A stretch of 41,284 nucleotides of DNA from an uncultured Verrucomicrobiota bacterium. Lineage in GTDB: Bacteria > Verrucomicrobiota > Verrucomicrobiia > Chthoniobacterales > JACTMZ01. Below the pieces are notes generated by a model, which saw only the letters and a list, made by a program, of their open reading frames with translations, was not told the DNA's origin and searched no databases. Numbering within the stretch: the first letter of the stretch is position 1; each line of letters opens with the position of its first letter. Made by a program: the position numbers and the translations under genes. The stretch lies in assembly GCA_903934135.1 (NCBI GenBank), contig CAIZMQ010000083.1:1-41284 (forward strand), read 5' to 3'. Of this stretch, positions 1-8,700 are shown in pieces.

Positions 1-316
1 AGCGGGTATAACCGAAGTCATTGCCGGCGCAGTTGCCACTGTTACGACCGAAGAGGTCTTGCTCGAGGCCAACACCAACATACTTCGAGAAGAAGTAGTT
101 GAGGCCCAAGCCGCCGCCCCAGGCAGGACGACCGCCGAGATCGCCAGAGCTTTGGTAGAAGTCTCCGAGACCGAAGAGGTCGAGTTGAACTTCTTGGTCG
201 CGGAAGAGGCAAGGATCCTCGACGGCAACAACTTCTTTGGAAACGGCTTCAGTGCCCGCGAGCGCCGAGGTAGCGGCGATAGCGGCCATGACACCTGTGA
301 TGATATATTTTTTCAT
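1..316 (-). CDS. Outer-membrane beta-barrel-like protein, N-terminal part (cut by window edge)
   Basis: The gene starts at the ATG at 316-314 on the minus strand and runs off the left edge. The visible ~105 residues begin with a typical signal peptide (MKKYIITGVMAAIAATSALAG) followed by a short acidic stretch. The mature part has aromatic and Gly-rich segments alternating like beta-barrel strands (DLFGLGDFYQSSGDLGG, then GLGLNYFFSKYVGVGLEQD). The 'GLGLNYFFSKYVGVG' pattern is usual for small OmpA-like/porin-type beta-barrels, so an outer-membrane location is inferred. A TATAAA hexamer lies 7 bases upstream of the ATG (324-329) with no clear Shine-Dalgarno sequence. The downstream half is not visible, so the exact family cannot be named. 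Confidence 0.6.
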   Translation of the reverse strand, partial: MKKYIITGVMAAIAATSALAGTEAVSKEVVAVEDPCLFRDQEVQLDLFGLGDFYQSSGDLGGRPAWGGGLGLNYFFSKYVGVGLEQDLFGRNSGNCAGNDFGYTR

Positions 317-424
317 GATTGGATTTATAGGTTTGTTTGCGTGCAGGTTGCCCTGCGACCGCGAAAGTGTCGGATTGTTCAATCAAGGGCAAGATTATTT
401 TTTAACTTAACTGAGACGTCGGTA

Positions 425-1465
425 TCATGGTCTGTTGGTCTTGACCAAGCCGGAGAGACGGAGGCAACTGCCGAGGCGGATGACCCGGGAACAAATGAGG
501 GTGGAAGGGGGTGTCAACTTGGCTCCGGCCACCGCAGGCACGCTTCCCCCGGCGATCATCGGGCCAAGGTAAAAGACCACCTCGTTGGCCAGGTGGGAGG
601 AGAAGAGCTGACCCAAGGTGTGCCCTCCACCCTCGACCAGAACCGATTGGATGCCTTGACGACCTAGGGCGCGCAGGGCGGCGCGCAAGCTGGATTGCCG
701 GAGGACGATGGTCTGCTGGCGGTAATGGTCGGTGAAGACTTGGGCTTTGGCCGCGGGTTGGCTGCGGGGAGCCCAGACGATGCGCCGGGGCTGCTCCACG
801 CTTTTGACGCCGCGCACGGTAAGGGCAGGATCGTCGGCCCGGATGGTTCCCGCCCCGACCAGAATCGCCCCGACCCGCGCCCGCAATTTCATGGCGTCGG
901 CCCGTGCGGCCGCAGAGGTAATCCATTGTCCTTCGCCCGGTGGCCGGGTAAGGCGTCCGTCGAGCGACATACCACATTTGGCCACGACCCAAGGCATCCC
1001 GGTGAGCATGAAATGGTGGAACTCCGGGTTGAGGGCGGCACATTGGTCGGCGAGGAGGCCGGGGACGGTCTCGATTCCGGCCCGGGCCAAACAAGCTAAG
1101 CCGCGGCCCCGGTGCCTCGGGTTGGGGTCGATGGCGCCGATGACCACGCGGGCAAGGCCGGCGCGGGCCAGTGCTTCGGTGCAGGGCGGGGTGCGTCCGT
1201 GGGTGCTGCAAGGCTCGAGGGTGACGTACGCCGTGGCCCCGCGGGCGCGGTCCGGATTCTTCAAGGTGCGCAGCGCTTCGATTTCCGCGTGCGGTTGACC
1301 GGCACGACGGTGATAGCCGCGCGCGATGATCCGTCCGTTTTTAACCAGCACGCAGCCGACCGCGGGATTGGGGCGGGTTTGGCCGGCTCCGCGCCGGGCG
1401 AGCTTGATCGCTTCGCGCATGAATTTTTCGTCGGCGGTCATTTCGGGCGGGGAAGCGTCCGCCAC
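425..1465 (-). CDS. ribD: Bifunctional riboflavin biosynthesis deaminase/reductase RibD
   Basis: RibD carries out two steps of riboflavin synthesis in the cytoplasm: deamination of the diaminohydroxy-phosphoribosylaminopyrimidine and NADPH-dependent reduction of the ribosyl chain. The N-terminal deaminase shows the zinc site: HAE at residues 59-61 and PCSTHGRTPPC with Cys86 and Cys95. The C-terminal reductase domain (from about residue 150) begins with the typical 'KCGMSLDGR' and holds 'ILVGAGTIRADDP' and 'SVLVEGGG'. The 346-residue length is normal for a fused RibD. An internal Met (MTADEKF, residue 9) could be the true start. No other rib gene and no recognisable FMN riboswitch is seen nearby, so the gene appears to stand alone. 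Confidence 0.95.
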   Translation of the reverse strand: MADASPPEMTADEKFMREAIKLARRGAGQTRPNPAVGCVLVKNGRIIARGYHRRAGQPHAEIEALRTLKNPDRARGATAYVTLEPCSTHGRTPPCTEALARAGLARVVIGAIDPNPRHRGRGLACLARAGIETVPGLLADQCAALNPEFHHFMLTGMPWVVAKCGMSLDGRLTRPPGEGQWITSAAARADAMKLRARVGAILVGAGTIRADDPALTVRGVKSVEQPRRIVWAPRSQPAAKAQVFTDHYRQQTIVLRQSSLRAALRALGRQGIQSVLVEGGGHTLGQLFSSHLANEVVFYLGPMIAGGSVPAVAGAKLTPPSTLICSRVIRLGSCLRLSGLVKTNRP

Positions 1466-1782
1466 CCCGAGGCCGCCGCGGCCAAGCGGGGCACCTGGGC
1501 GGTGGGGTGGCCGATGGGGTTCGCAATTCGCCGCAGCACCGGAGTAGTTAAGAGGACTTCGGCCCGAGGGGCCAAGAGGGTGACAAAACCAGGAGGAAAC
1601 TCATCGGGCAAAAATGCCACAAGACCGCCGCGCTAAGGAAGCCCCGTTGTGGCTAGTAATGCGGCCGGAGGCTTGGTCTCCGGCCTGCGTCCCCCGGACA
1701 ATGATCATTCCCTCATATCAGCGGACGGGCCGGACAGGCGCGTGAGCAAGCAGGCGATTCGCGAGAGGGCAGCAGGATGCGG
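1466..1782. other. 317-base intergenic region with a perfect hairpin
   Basis: This lies between ribD and the DUF302 gene, both on the minus strand. It holds a perfect inverted repeat, GGCCGGAG at 1663-1670 and CTCCGGCC at 1678-1685 with a 7-base loop. No T-run follows on either strand, so it is not a classical intrinsic terminator, although it lies where the sulfur operon should end. A 60-codon GTG-start frame (1438-1620, minus) overlaps the ribD start and resembles nothing known to me. I see no convincing gene here. Confidence 0.5.
1663..1685 (-). terminator. Possible hairpin terminator of the sulfur operon
   Basis: Eight-base-pair perfect stem (GGCCGGAG / CTCCGGCC) with loop GCTTGGT, about 100 bases beyond the stop of the DUF302 gene. 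It lacks a U-tract, so it may instead be a transcript-stabilising or regulatory structure. Confidence 0.3.
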
Positions 1783-2166
1783 TCAGGCCGCGTCGTTCAT
1801 CATGGCTTTCATCTTCGTCTCGACGTCTTCGGCCACAGCGGCGAGGGCGGGGGAGGCGGAGAGGGCCGAGAGGAGTTTGGTCGGCAACGCGGTGGCGATC
1901 TTGGTTTGGCCGTCTTCCTCGTAGACCGAGATACGGCAGGGCAGGGCGATGTTCATGCCGATGTCTTCGGTCAGGACCTTCGAGGCCTGCTCCGGGTTGC
2001 AGACTTCGAGGATGTGGCAGGCGTGGGGCAGCGGGAAGCCTTTGGAGTTGAGCGTTTCCTGGAGGTCGTAGGCGTGGAGGACGCCGAAGCCGTGCTTGGC
2101 CACGGCGGCGCGCAGGTCTTCGACCGCGGCCGCGGGAGCTTTGTTCGTTTCGATGATGTAGCGCAT
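1783..2166 (-). CDS. DUF302 family protein
   Basis: The 127-residue protein matches the DUF302 pattern: 'HGFGVLHAYDLQETLNSKGF' followed by 'CHILEVCNPEQASKVL' and 'ALPCRISVYEEDG'. DUF302 proteins are small soluble alpha/beta proteins of unknown biochemistry. Cys50, Cys56 and Cys77 are visible, of which Cys56 and Cys77 lie in the conserved blocks. It has no signal peptide and is probably cytoplasmic. A good ribosome site (GAGGAA) lies about 9 bases upstream of the ATG, and only 11 bases separate it from the DsrE-like gene, so it is the last gene of the arsR-led operon. Its placement beside a sulfide:quinone-reductase-like enzyme, DsrC/TusE and DsrE suggests a part in sulfane-sulfur handling; that is inference from neighbours. 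Confidence 0.88.
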   Translation of the reverse strand: MRYIIETNKAPAAAVEDLRAAVAKHGFGVLHAYDLQETLNSKGFPLPHACHILEVCNPEQASKVLTEDIGMNIALPCRISVYEEDGQTKIATALPTKLLSALSASPALAAVAEDVETKMKAMMNDAA

Positions 2167-2177
2167 GGTCTGGTTCC

Positions 2178-2669
2178 TCAGGTGAAGATGATCTGTCCAC
2201 CAGCGGAGATTTCGTAGAATTCGCCGACGGTGAGGACTTTGTCCATTTGCGGGCAGAAGTCTGCCAAGTTGAGATGGAACATGTCGACCGTCGCCTTGCA
2301 GGCGTAGATTTTACCGCCGGCGTCATGGATCATTTCGATGAACTCGGGGATGGGCGGGATGTCGAGGGCTTCCATTTCCTTGTTCATCATGTGCGTGGCG
2401 AAGGCGGACATGCCGGGCAGCGCGCCGAGGATGGTCGGGAGCGGGAAGCCTTTGGCGTCGGGAACGCGCATGGCCGGGTTGCCGACCGTCGCGATCTTGA
2501 TGCTGCCCATGTATTTTTTCAGGATGGCATAGAGGCCGAAGAAGGTGAAAAAGAGGTTGGCCTCGATGCCTTCCATGCGGGCGCCGTTGCCCATGATGAG
2601 ACCCGGATAGATCCCGTCGAGGGAACCTTTGGAGACGATGATGGAGACTTTTTTGATTTTGTCGGACAT
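2178..2669 (-). CDS. DsrE/DsrF-like (DsrE2-type) sulfur-relay protein
   Basis: The 163-residue protein has the DsrE-like Rossmann-type start (KVSIIVSKGSLDGIYPGLIM) and the family's conserved late segment 'GGKIYACKATVDMFHL' with Cys124, the probable persulfide-carrying cysteine. The middle part is hydrophobic and Met/Pro-rich (residues 36-95, 'FFTFFGLYAIL', 'PTILGALPGMSAFATHMM'), as in membrane-associated DsrE2 homologues. DsrE-type proteins pass sulfane sulfur between carriers such as TusA and DsrC/TusE. Here it is 15 bases downstream of the DsrC/TusE gene in the same operon, which fits that role. A second cysteine, Cys139, is present. I see no TusA or rhodanese gene in the window that would complete the usual relay. 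Confidence 0.9.
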   Translation of the reverse strand: MSDKIKKVSIIVSKGSLDGIYPGLIMGNGARMEGIEANLFFTFFGLYAILKKYMGSIKIATVGNPAMRVPDAKGFPLPTILGALPGMSAFATHMMNKEMEALDIPPIPEFIEMIHDAGGKIYACKATVDMFHLNLADFCPQMDKVLTVGEFYEISAGGQIIFT

Positions 2670-2684
2670 GGTGATTTTCTCGGG

Positions 2685-2999
2685 TTAAACGCAGCTCACG
2701 GGTTTCGGGTAACCGCTGATTCTGGCTGCTTTCTTGATCGGGCCGTCGGGGAAGAGGGCGTAGAGGTCTTTGGTCGGGATGTTGCCGACTTTGTTCAGGC
2801 GGCGCATGCCGGGGACGACGCTGCGCTCTTTGAAGTCCGCGTCGATGAAATCAAGCACCCTCCAGTGCCCGTCGGTCAAGGTGATGCCTTCCTCCGCGGC
2901 GAGCGCGGCGGCGACATCTTTGTTCCATTGGCTGCGATTGACAAGGTAGCCCTCGTCGTCGGTGTCTACGGGCGTGCCCGCGAGGATTTTGGTTGGCAT
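2685..2999 (-). CDS. tusE: DsrC/TusE family sulfur carrier protein
   Basis: The 104-residue protein shows the whole DsrC/TusE pattern, including 'DDEGYLVNRSQWNKDVAAAL', 'LTDGHWRVLDFI', 'ALFPDGP' and the C-terminal arm ending KPVSCV. The penultimate residue Cys103 is the invariant CysA that carries persulfide sulfur. The CysB position eleven residues earlier is Ala92, so the protein is of the one-cysteine (TusE or DsrC-like) type rather than the two-cysteine DsrC that forms a trisulfide with dissimilatory sulfite reductase. It is therefore more likely a sulfur-trafficking or sensing carrier than a sulfite-reductase partner. It follows the SQR-like gene after a 150-base gap filled by a palindromic repeat. 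The tusE symbol is used loosely for this class. Confidence 0.92.
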   Translation of the reverse strand: MPTKILAGTPVDTDDEGYLVNRSQWNKDVAAALAAEEGITLTDGHWRVLDFIDADFKERSVVPGMRRLNKVGNIPTKDLYALFPDGPIKKAARISGYPKPVSCV

Positions 3000-3050
3000 G
3001 ATGTTGGGGTTTTTTCTTGGGTTTTGATGAGTGGAAAAATCAGAGGGGAC

Positions 3051-3134
3051 TAACCACGGATTACACGGATGGCACGGATGAGTTCAGAAAAGTGCAGCAG
3101 CCGATTCTGTGTTTATCAGTGTCATCAGTGGTTA
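3051..3134. repeat. Palindromic interspersed repeat (TAACCAC...GTGGTTA type)
   Basis: The two ends form an imperfect inverted repeat: TAACCACGGATTACACGGAT at 3051-3070 and the complement of ATCAGTGTCATCAGTGGTTA at 3115-3134, differing at a few positions. Read on the minus strand it encodes the tell-tale 'TTDDTDKHR' and 'NSSVPSV' peptides. This element type ('ATCCGTGT...ATCCGTGGTTA') is dispersed as a small non-coding repeat in many bacterial genomes, notably planctomycetes and verrucomicrobia. Here it sits between two genes of one operon and would fold into a long hairpin in the transcript. Confidence 0.75.
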
Positions 3135-3149
3135 AAATCTTGGGATCGT

Positions 3150-4409
3150 TCAAGCGGCGGCTTTGAGTTCCTTGGGCGGGATGTTTTTGCCGCGGAGGGA
3201 CATTTTGTGTCCGACCAACGGGATGGGCCAACCGGGCAGGAGGATGTTCCAATAGACCCAGCGGAAGGCCATTTTGCCGAGGTGGTTGAGGCGGGATTCG
3301 GCGAGGAGGCGCATCGGGCCGAGGGCGGGGAGGGGGAACGTGCCGGTGACCGGTTCTTGGTCGTAGTTGAAATCAAGCAGGAACGCTTTGCCGTGGCCGG
3401 ATTCGATGAAGCAGTTGGCGTGGCCGTCGAAGCGGCTGCGGAGGGGTTGGCCGGCGATGAAGTGAAGGATGTTCTCCGTGAGGACCTCGGCTTCAAAGTG
3501 CGCGACGGATCCGGCTTTGGAGGTTGGGCAGTCGGTGGCGTCGCCGATGACGAAGATGTTGGCGTGGGCCTTGCATTGCAGGGTGTGCTTGTCGGTCGGG
3601 ACGTAGTTGAGTTCGTCGCCGAGGCCGGAGCGGTCGATCATTTCCGCGCCCATGTTCGGTGGGACGGTGACCAGCAAGTCGTAGGGGACCTCTTTTTCGT
3701 CCCAGGAGACGATGGCTTTCTTTTCGGCGTCGACGCGGGCGATGGCGAAATCATGGACCACAGAAATACGTTTTTCGTCGAGTAGGCGGGTGAGGATGCC
3801 GGAGGCGACGGGTTTGGTGAAGGCCCCGGACATCGGGGTGACGTAGACGATTTCCGTTTTCTCGCGCAGGCCCTTTTCCTGCAGCCAGGCGTCGGCGAGG
3901 AAGGTGAACTCGAGCGGGGCCACGGGGCACTTGATCGGCATTTCACAGATGTGGACGACGAGGCGCCCGCCTTGCCAGGACTTCAAGCGCTCGGTCAGCG
4001 CCTTGGCGCCTTCAAAGGTATAAAACTCGTGCACGTTCTTGCGCCAGTCGCCGTTGACCATGCCTTCGACTTGTTCGGGTGCGGGATGGACGCCGGTGGC
4101 GATGATCAGGACGTCGTAGGGGATCTCGGTGCCGTCCGGCAAAAAGACGCGGTTGGCCGCCGCGTCAACGCGGTCGACGTCGGCCTCGCGGTAATCGATC
4201 CCGCGCGGGACAGTGCGGGTCATCGGTCGACGGACATCGTTCTCCGTGTAGATGCCGAAGGGCATGAAGAGATAACCCGGTTGGTAGTAATGGTCGGGGG
4301 CGCGATCGACGAGGGCGATGGTCCATTCGCCTTTGGGGAGTTTGTTCCGCAGGGTGCTGGCCATGATGGTGCCGGCCGTGCCTGCGCCGAGGATAAGGAG
4401 AGTTTTCAT
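3150..4409 (-). CDS. FAD-dependent sulfide:quinone oxidoreductase-like flavoprotein
   Basis: The 419-residue protein is a two-dinucleotide-binding-domain flavoprotein. It has GAGTAG at residues 8-13 for FAD, 'LIIATGVHP' near 101-109 and 'IFVIGDATDCPTSKAG' at 285-300 for the second FAD contact. Cys155 and Cys161 (CEMPIKCPVAP) and Cys294 lie where sulfide:quinone reductases keep redox cysteines, and the C-terminus (about 375-405) is hydrophobic and aromatic as in membrane-attached SQRs. The expected reaction is oxidation of sulfide or a related sulfane to sulfane sulfur, with electrons to quinone. Its ATG overlaps the arsR stop by four bases (4406-4409), so the two are translationally coupled. 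It belongs to the SQR-like group; exact substrate is not shown by the sequence. Confidence 0.88.
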   Translation of the reverse strand: MKTLLILGAGTAGTIMASTLRNKLPKGEWTIALVDRAPDHYYQPGYLFMPFGIYTENDVRRPMTRTVPRGIDYREADVDRVDAAANRVFLPDGTEIPYDVLIIATGVHPAPEQVEGMVNGDWRKNVHEFYTFEGAKALTERLKSWQGGRLVVHICEMPIKCPVAPLEFTFLADAWLQEKGLREKTEIVYVTPMSGAFTKPVASGILTRLLDEKRISVVHDFAIARVDAEKKAIVSWDEKEVPYDLLVTVPPNMGAEMIDRSGLGDELNYVPTDKHTLQCKAHANIFVIGDATDCPTSKAGSVAHFEAEVLTENILHFIAGQPLRSRFDGHANCFIESGHGKAFLLDFNYDQEPVTGTFPLPALGPMRLLAESRLNHLGKMAFRWVYWNILLPGWPIPLVGHKMSLRGKNIPPKELKAAA

Positions 4410-4711
4410 GATTTGCCGTTGCTTTGTTTGGCGGTTCCGCAGGCGAGATCGCAGAGGCCGAAAATGAGCGGTTCGCTGATAGCATAATGCACCGAGGTGC
4501 CTTCGCGATGGGGACTTACCAGACCGGCCTCGCGGAGAACGCGGAGGTGTTTCGAGGTGTTGGCCTGCTTAAGGCGGCATTTGCGGTGGATTTCGCCGAC
4601 GCGGAGCGGCCCTTGGCGAAGGCTTTGCAGGATACGCAAGCGGGCCGGATCTGCGAGCTTGGCAAAAAGATTGGCCATGCGGGTCAACTGGCGTTGGTCG
4701 ACTTTGCTCAT
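4406..4711 (-). CDS. ArsR-family winged-helix repressor of the sulfur module
   Basis: A 101-residue ArsR/SmtB-type regulator: 'KLADPARLRILQSL' (helix 2), the recognition region 'KQANTSKHLRVLREAGLV' and the wing 'HREGTSVHYAIS'. Cysteines are Cys45 (just before the recognition helix) and Cys87/Cys91 near the C-terminus (CDLAC). The classical metal motif ELCVCDL is absent. Placement of Cys45 with C-terminal cysteines resembles the thiol-based persulfide sensors of the BigR/SqrR group, so sensing of sulfane sulfur by disulfide or tetrasulfide formation is a reasonable inference, not proven. It is the first gene of the minus-strand sulfur operon and divergent from the RND adaptor, with a fitting inverted repeat at 4733-4748 between them. 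The leader has AGAGAGAAG about 5 bases before the ATG. Confidence 0.9.
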   Translation of the reverse strand: MSKVDQRQLTRMANLFAKLADPARLRILQSLRQGPLRVGEIHRKCRLKQANTSKHLRVLREAGLVSPHREGTSVHYAISEPLIFGLCDLACGTAKQSNGKS

Positions 4712-4725
4712 AAGAACTTCTCTCT

Positions 4726-4748
4726 TTACTTTATTACCATTAAGTAAT
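4726..4748. promoter_or_regulatory. Probable ArsR operator in the divergent promoter region
   Basis: The 53-base gap between arsR and the RND adaptor is AT-rich against GC-rich surroundings. It contains ATTAC (4733-4737), six bases, GTAAT (4744-4748), and an overlapping TTACTT (4726-4731) / AAGTAA (4742-4747) inverted repeat. Short AT-rich dyads of this size are normal ArsR-family operators. A single site here could repress both directions. Confidence 0.55.
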
Positions 4749-4764
4749 ATATCAAGAACAAATC

Positions 4765-5796
4765 ATGATGAATGCGAAATTTTCCCGACTCACGTTGGTT
4801 GCCGTGGTGATTCTGGCCGGATGCGGCAAACACGAGGAGGACGGCGCGGGGCCCGCAGCTTCGAGCCCGGCGGTTCCGGTGGTGGTCGCGCCGGTGTCGG
4901 TGCAACCGCTGTGGGACGAGGAGGAAGTGGTGGGAAATGTCGAGGCGGCCCAGCGGGCGGTGTTGTCGGCCAAAGTGACGGGGGTGATCGACGCGGTGAA
5001 AGTCGCACCCGGCGCGAGGGTACAACGCGGGACAGCGCTGGCCACGATTGACGCGCGGGAAATCAAGGCGCGGCTCGATTCGGCGATGGCGGCCCAAGAG
5101 CAGGCGCAGAAAGATTTTGCGCGGATCGAGCGCCTGCTGCAGAGCGGGTCTTCCACGCGTCAGGAATTCGATGCGGCGACCACGCGCCTGCGCACGGCCG
5201 ACGCCTCGCTGGTCGAAGCGCGCACCATGTTGCAATACACCGAGATCACGGCGCCCTTTGACGGGGTGGTGACGCGGAAGTTGGTCGAAGTCGGCGACCT
5301 GGCCACGCCCGGCAAGCCATTGCTCGAGATGGAAAATTCCTCGCTGCTGCGCTTTGAGTGCGAGATTCCCGAGGCCTTGCTTGACCGCGTGAACATGGGC
5401 TCCGAGTTGCCGGTGCGCGTTGATGCGGCAGGAGCTGAGCTGACAGGAAAGATCTCGGAAATTGCCCCGTCGGCTTCGGTCGGCAGCCGCACATTTTTGG
5501 TGAAGCTGGACCTGCCGGCGGCTGAAAAGCTGCGTGCGGGCCAATTCGGGCGGGCTCGCGTCCCGGTGCGGGAGCGTCCGGCCCTGCTTGTGGCCGAAAG
5601 CGCGGTGGTGCGGCTCGGTCTGATTGAAAGCGTCTTTGTCGTCGAAGAGGGCAAAGCGCGGCTGCGGTTGGTCAAATCCGGACGTCAGATGAACGGGGAG
5701 ATCGAAATTTTGAGCGGTTTGTCCGGCGGTGAGTCCGTGGTGGTGCGCGATGCGCATCTTTTGACCGACGGCGTTTCCGTGGAGGCCACGCCATGA
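4765..5796 (+). CDS. RND efflux periplasmic adaptor (membrane fusion protein), lipoprotein
   Basis: The 343-residue protein starts with a lipoprotein signal (LAGC, Cys20 counted from the ATG at 4765; the next codon is also ATG). The adaptor core is clear: first half-motif '[28 protein letters not shown]' split around a helical hairpin (about 90-150, '[22 protein letters not shown]'), then '[30 protein letters not shown]', a beta-barrel and a membrane-proximal domain. It would connect the inner-membrane RND pump at 5793-9053 to an outer-membrane channel; no TolC-like gene is present here. It overlaps the permease start by four bases. Divergent from arsR, it is probably under the same repressor, hinting at export of sulfur-related or thiol-stress compounds. 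Confidence 0.93.
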   Translation: MMNAKFSRLTLVAVVILAGCGKHEEDGAGPAASSPAVPVVVAPVSVQPLWDEEEVVGNVEAAQRAVLSAKVTGVIDAVKVAPGARVQRGTALATIDAREIKARLDSAMAAQEQAQKDFARIERLLQSGSSTRQEFDAATTRLRTADASLVEARTMLQYTEITAPFDGVVTRKLVEVGDLATPGKPLLEMENSSLLRFECEIPEALLDRVNMGSELPVRVDAAGAELTGKISEIAPSASVGSRTFLVKLDLPAAEKLRAGQFGRARVPVRERPALLVAESAVVRLGLIESVFVVEEGKARLRLVKSGRQMNGEIEILSGLSGGESVVVRDAHLLTDGVSVEATP

Positions 5797-8700
5797 CCGA
5801 GCCGGGCTTGAGCAAGGTGGAGAAGGTATCCGACGGCTTGGCCGGACGGATTGCGCGGATGTTTGTCGACAGCAAGTTGACGCCTTTGCTCATCGTGTCG
5901 TCCGTCTTGCTCGGTTTGGCGTCGGTCATTTTGCTCCCGCGGGAGGAAGAACCGCAGATCAAGGTGCCGATGATCGACGTGATGGTGTCGATGCCTGGGG
6001 CCAGCGCGCGCGAGGTGGCGGAGCGGGTGACGCGGCCGATGGAGCAGTTGCTCTGGGAAATCCCCGGGGTCGAATACGTCTACTCCACGTCGCGCCCGGC
6101 CGAGAGTCTGGTCATCGTGCGTTTCAAAGTCGGCTCCGATCTGGAGGCGAGTCTGGTCAAACTCAACCAGAAGCTGCAGACGAATTTCGACCGCATCCCG
6201 CACGGGGTGACGGCGCCGCTGATCAAGCCGCGGACCATCGATGATGTCCCCATTCTGGCCCTGACTTTGCATAGTGCGGGGCAGGATCCGATGGAATTGC
6301 GGCGGCTGGCGGCGGAGCTGCAGGATGCGGTGAAGCAGATTCCCTTGGTGGCGGAGACGCGTGTGATCGGCGGGTTGCGTCGGCAGATCCGTGTACTCCT
6401 CGATCCGGTGCGCCTGGCTTCCCGCGGGGTGACGCCCGCAGGCATCGTGCCGATGTTGCAGCAAAGCAACCGGCAGACGCGGGCGGGTGCGGTCACCTCG
6501 GAAAACCGCACGATTCTCATCGAGTCGGGCGGATTCATCACCAGCGCGGCCGAGGCCGGGCAGGTGGTGGTGGGGGTTTACGAGGGACGGCCGGTTTATT
6601 TGCGTGATGTGGCGGAGATTGTCGACGGACCTGAGGAACCGCGGTCCTACGTGTTTCAAGCCGAGCGGGGGCAGGGAATCGAGCCGGCGGTCACCTTGAG
6701 CGTGGCCAAACAGCCGGGGGCCAATGCGGTGGACGTGGTGCAGGCCGTGATGCGCAAGGTGGATGAGGTGCGCGGTCGTATTCTCCCCGGCGATGTGCGC
6801 GTCACCGTGACGCGTGACTACGGCGAGACGGCCTCGGAAAAATCCAACGAGCTGCTTTTCCACATGGCCATCGCGGTGGTCAGCGTGTCGTTGCTCGTCA
6901 TGTTCGTGCTCGGCTGGCGCGAGTCGATTGTCGTGGCCATAGCCATTCCGTCCACGCTGGCGCTGACCCTGCTGGTTTTTTACCTCTACGGATACACGCT
7001 GAATCGCATCACGCTCTTCGCGCTGATTTTTTCCATCGGCATTCTCGTCGATGACGCGATCGTGGTGGTGGAAAATGTGGTGCGTCACTACCGGATGCCG
7101 GGCAATCGGCTGCGCAACCTGAGCGAGGTCGCCATCGAGGCGGTGGCGGAGGTCGGGAATCCGACGATTCTGGCCACGCTGGCAGTCATCGCGGCCATTT
7201 TGCCGATGGCGTTTGTCAGCGGATTGATGGGGCCCTACATGCGACCTATCCCGATCGGCGCGAGCGCGGCCATGTTCTGGTCGCTGCTCATCGCATTCGT
7301 GGTCACGCCGTGGGCGGCGCGGCGCCTGCTGGCGGGTGAAGTGAAGCGTCACCACGGGGAGGGTGAAAAAGAGAGCAGATTCACCCTGCTCTACCGTCAG
7401 TGGATGGGCCACCTCATCCACGACCCGAAATGGCGCTGGGCTTTCCTGGCGGGCATCGTTGTTTTGCTGCTCGGGTCCTTCGCGCTGGTTCCGCTTGGTT
7501 TCGTTAAGGTGAAAATGCTGCCCTTCGACAACAAGAGCGAGTTTCAGGTCATCCTCAACATGCCGGAGGACAGTTCGCTGGAGCAGACCGCGGCGGTGGC
7601 GCGGGAGATGGCCGACTCTTTGTTGCCGGAGGCGGAAGTGCGCGATGTGCAGATTTACGCGGGTACGGCGTCGCCCTTCAATTTCAACGGCTTGGTGCGG
7701 CACTACTTTCTGCGCTCGGGGCCGTCGGTTGCCGATCTTCAGGTCAATCTGCTCTCGCGCCATGAACGCAAGGAGCAAAGCCACGACATTGCCAAGCGGG
7801 TGCGTCCGCGTTTGGCGGAAATTGCCAAGCGGCACAAGGCAAGGATTGCCGTGGCCGAGGTGCCGCCGGGTCCGCCGGTGCTGCAGACCATCGTGGCCGA
7901 GATATACGGTCCGGATGATGCTTCGCGACTCAAGCTGGCGACCGAGGTGAAGAAAATTTTCGAGGAGACGGCGGGGGTGGTCGATGTCGACTGGTATGTG
8001 GAGTCGGCTCAGCCTAAAGCGCGCTTTGTGGTCGACAAGGAGAAGGCGGCCCTCAACGGGATCAGTGCGGACACCATTGCGCGCACGCTGGCTATCGCCA
8101 CCCGCGGTCAGTCGGTCGATCTGATCCACCAACCGCGGGAAAAAGAGGACGTGAATATTTTTCTCGAATTGCCCAACCGTGAGAAGTCATCGCCGGAGCA
8201 GTTGCTCTCGTTGCGCGTGCGTTCGGGCGACGCCAATGCGTTGCCGGAGCCGGGATCCGTCGGGACGGCGCCGCTTGTGCCCTTGCGTGAGTTGGTGCGG
8301 GTCGACCGGACGACCGAGGACAAAAGCATTTACCACAAGAATCTCATGCCGGCGGTCTATGTGATGGCCGATGTGGCGGGTGAGGTGGAGAGTCCGGTCT
8401 ACGCGATCCTTGAAATGAATGATCGTCTGGCCGAGTTGAATGCCTCCGAGTTCGGCGGCGCCGCGGGTGGGGTGGAGATTTACAATGCCGCGATGCCCTT
8501 CACGGACTTTCAACCTGCGATCAAGTGGGATGGCGAGTGGCATATCACGATCGAAGTGTTCCGCGACTTGACCTTGGCCTTTGCCGCGGTGCTGGTGCTG
8601 ATTTACCTGCTGATGGTCGGCTGGTTCGGTTCGTTCGTCACGCCGCTGGTCGTGATGGCGGCGATTCCGTTCTCGCTCGTCGGCATTCTGCCGGCCCATG

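Noticed and set aside
1438-1620. 60-codon GTG-start frame upstream of ribD
   Set aside because: Overlaps the start of ribD in another frame, no homology, no ribosome site.
1466-1782. FMN riboswitch upstream of ribD
   Set aside because: I looked for the conserved RFN segments on the minus strand and could not find them; only a simple hairpin is present.
2685-2999. Canonical two-cysteine DsrC of a dissimilatory sulfite-reductase pathway
   Set aside because: CysB position is Ala and there are no dsrAB genes in view.
5685-8132. 815-codon open frame on the minus strand opposite the RND permease
   Set aside because: It is the antisense shadow of GC-rich permease codons; its translation is Arg/His/Asp-rich with no domain, while the plus strand encodes a full RND protein.
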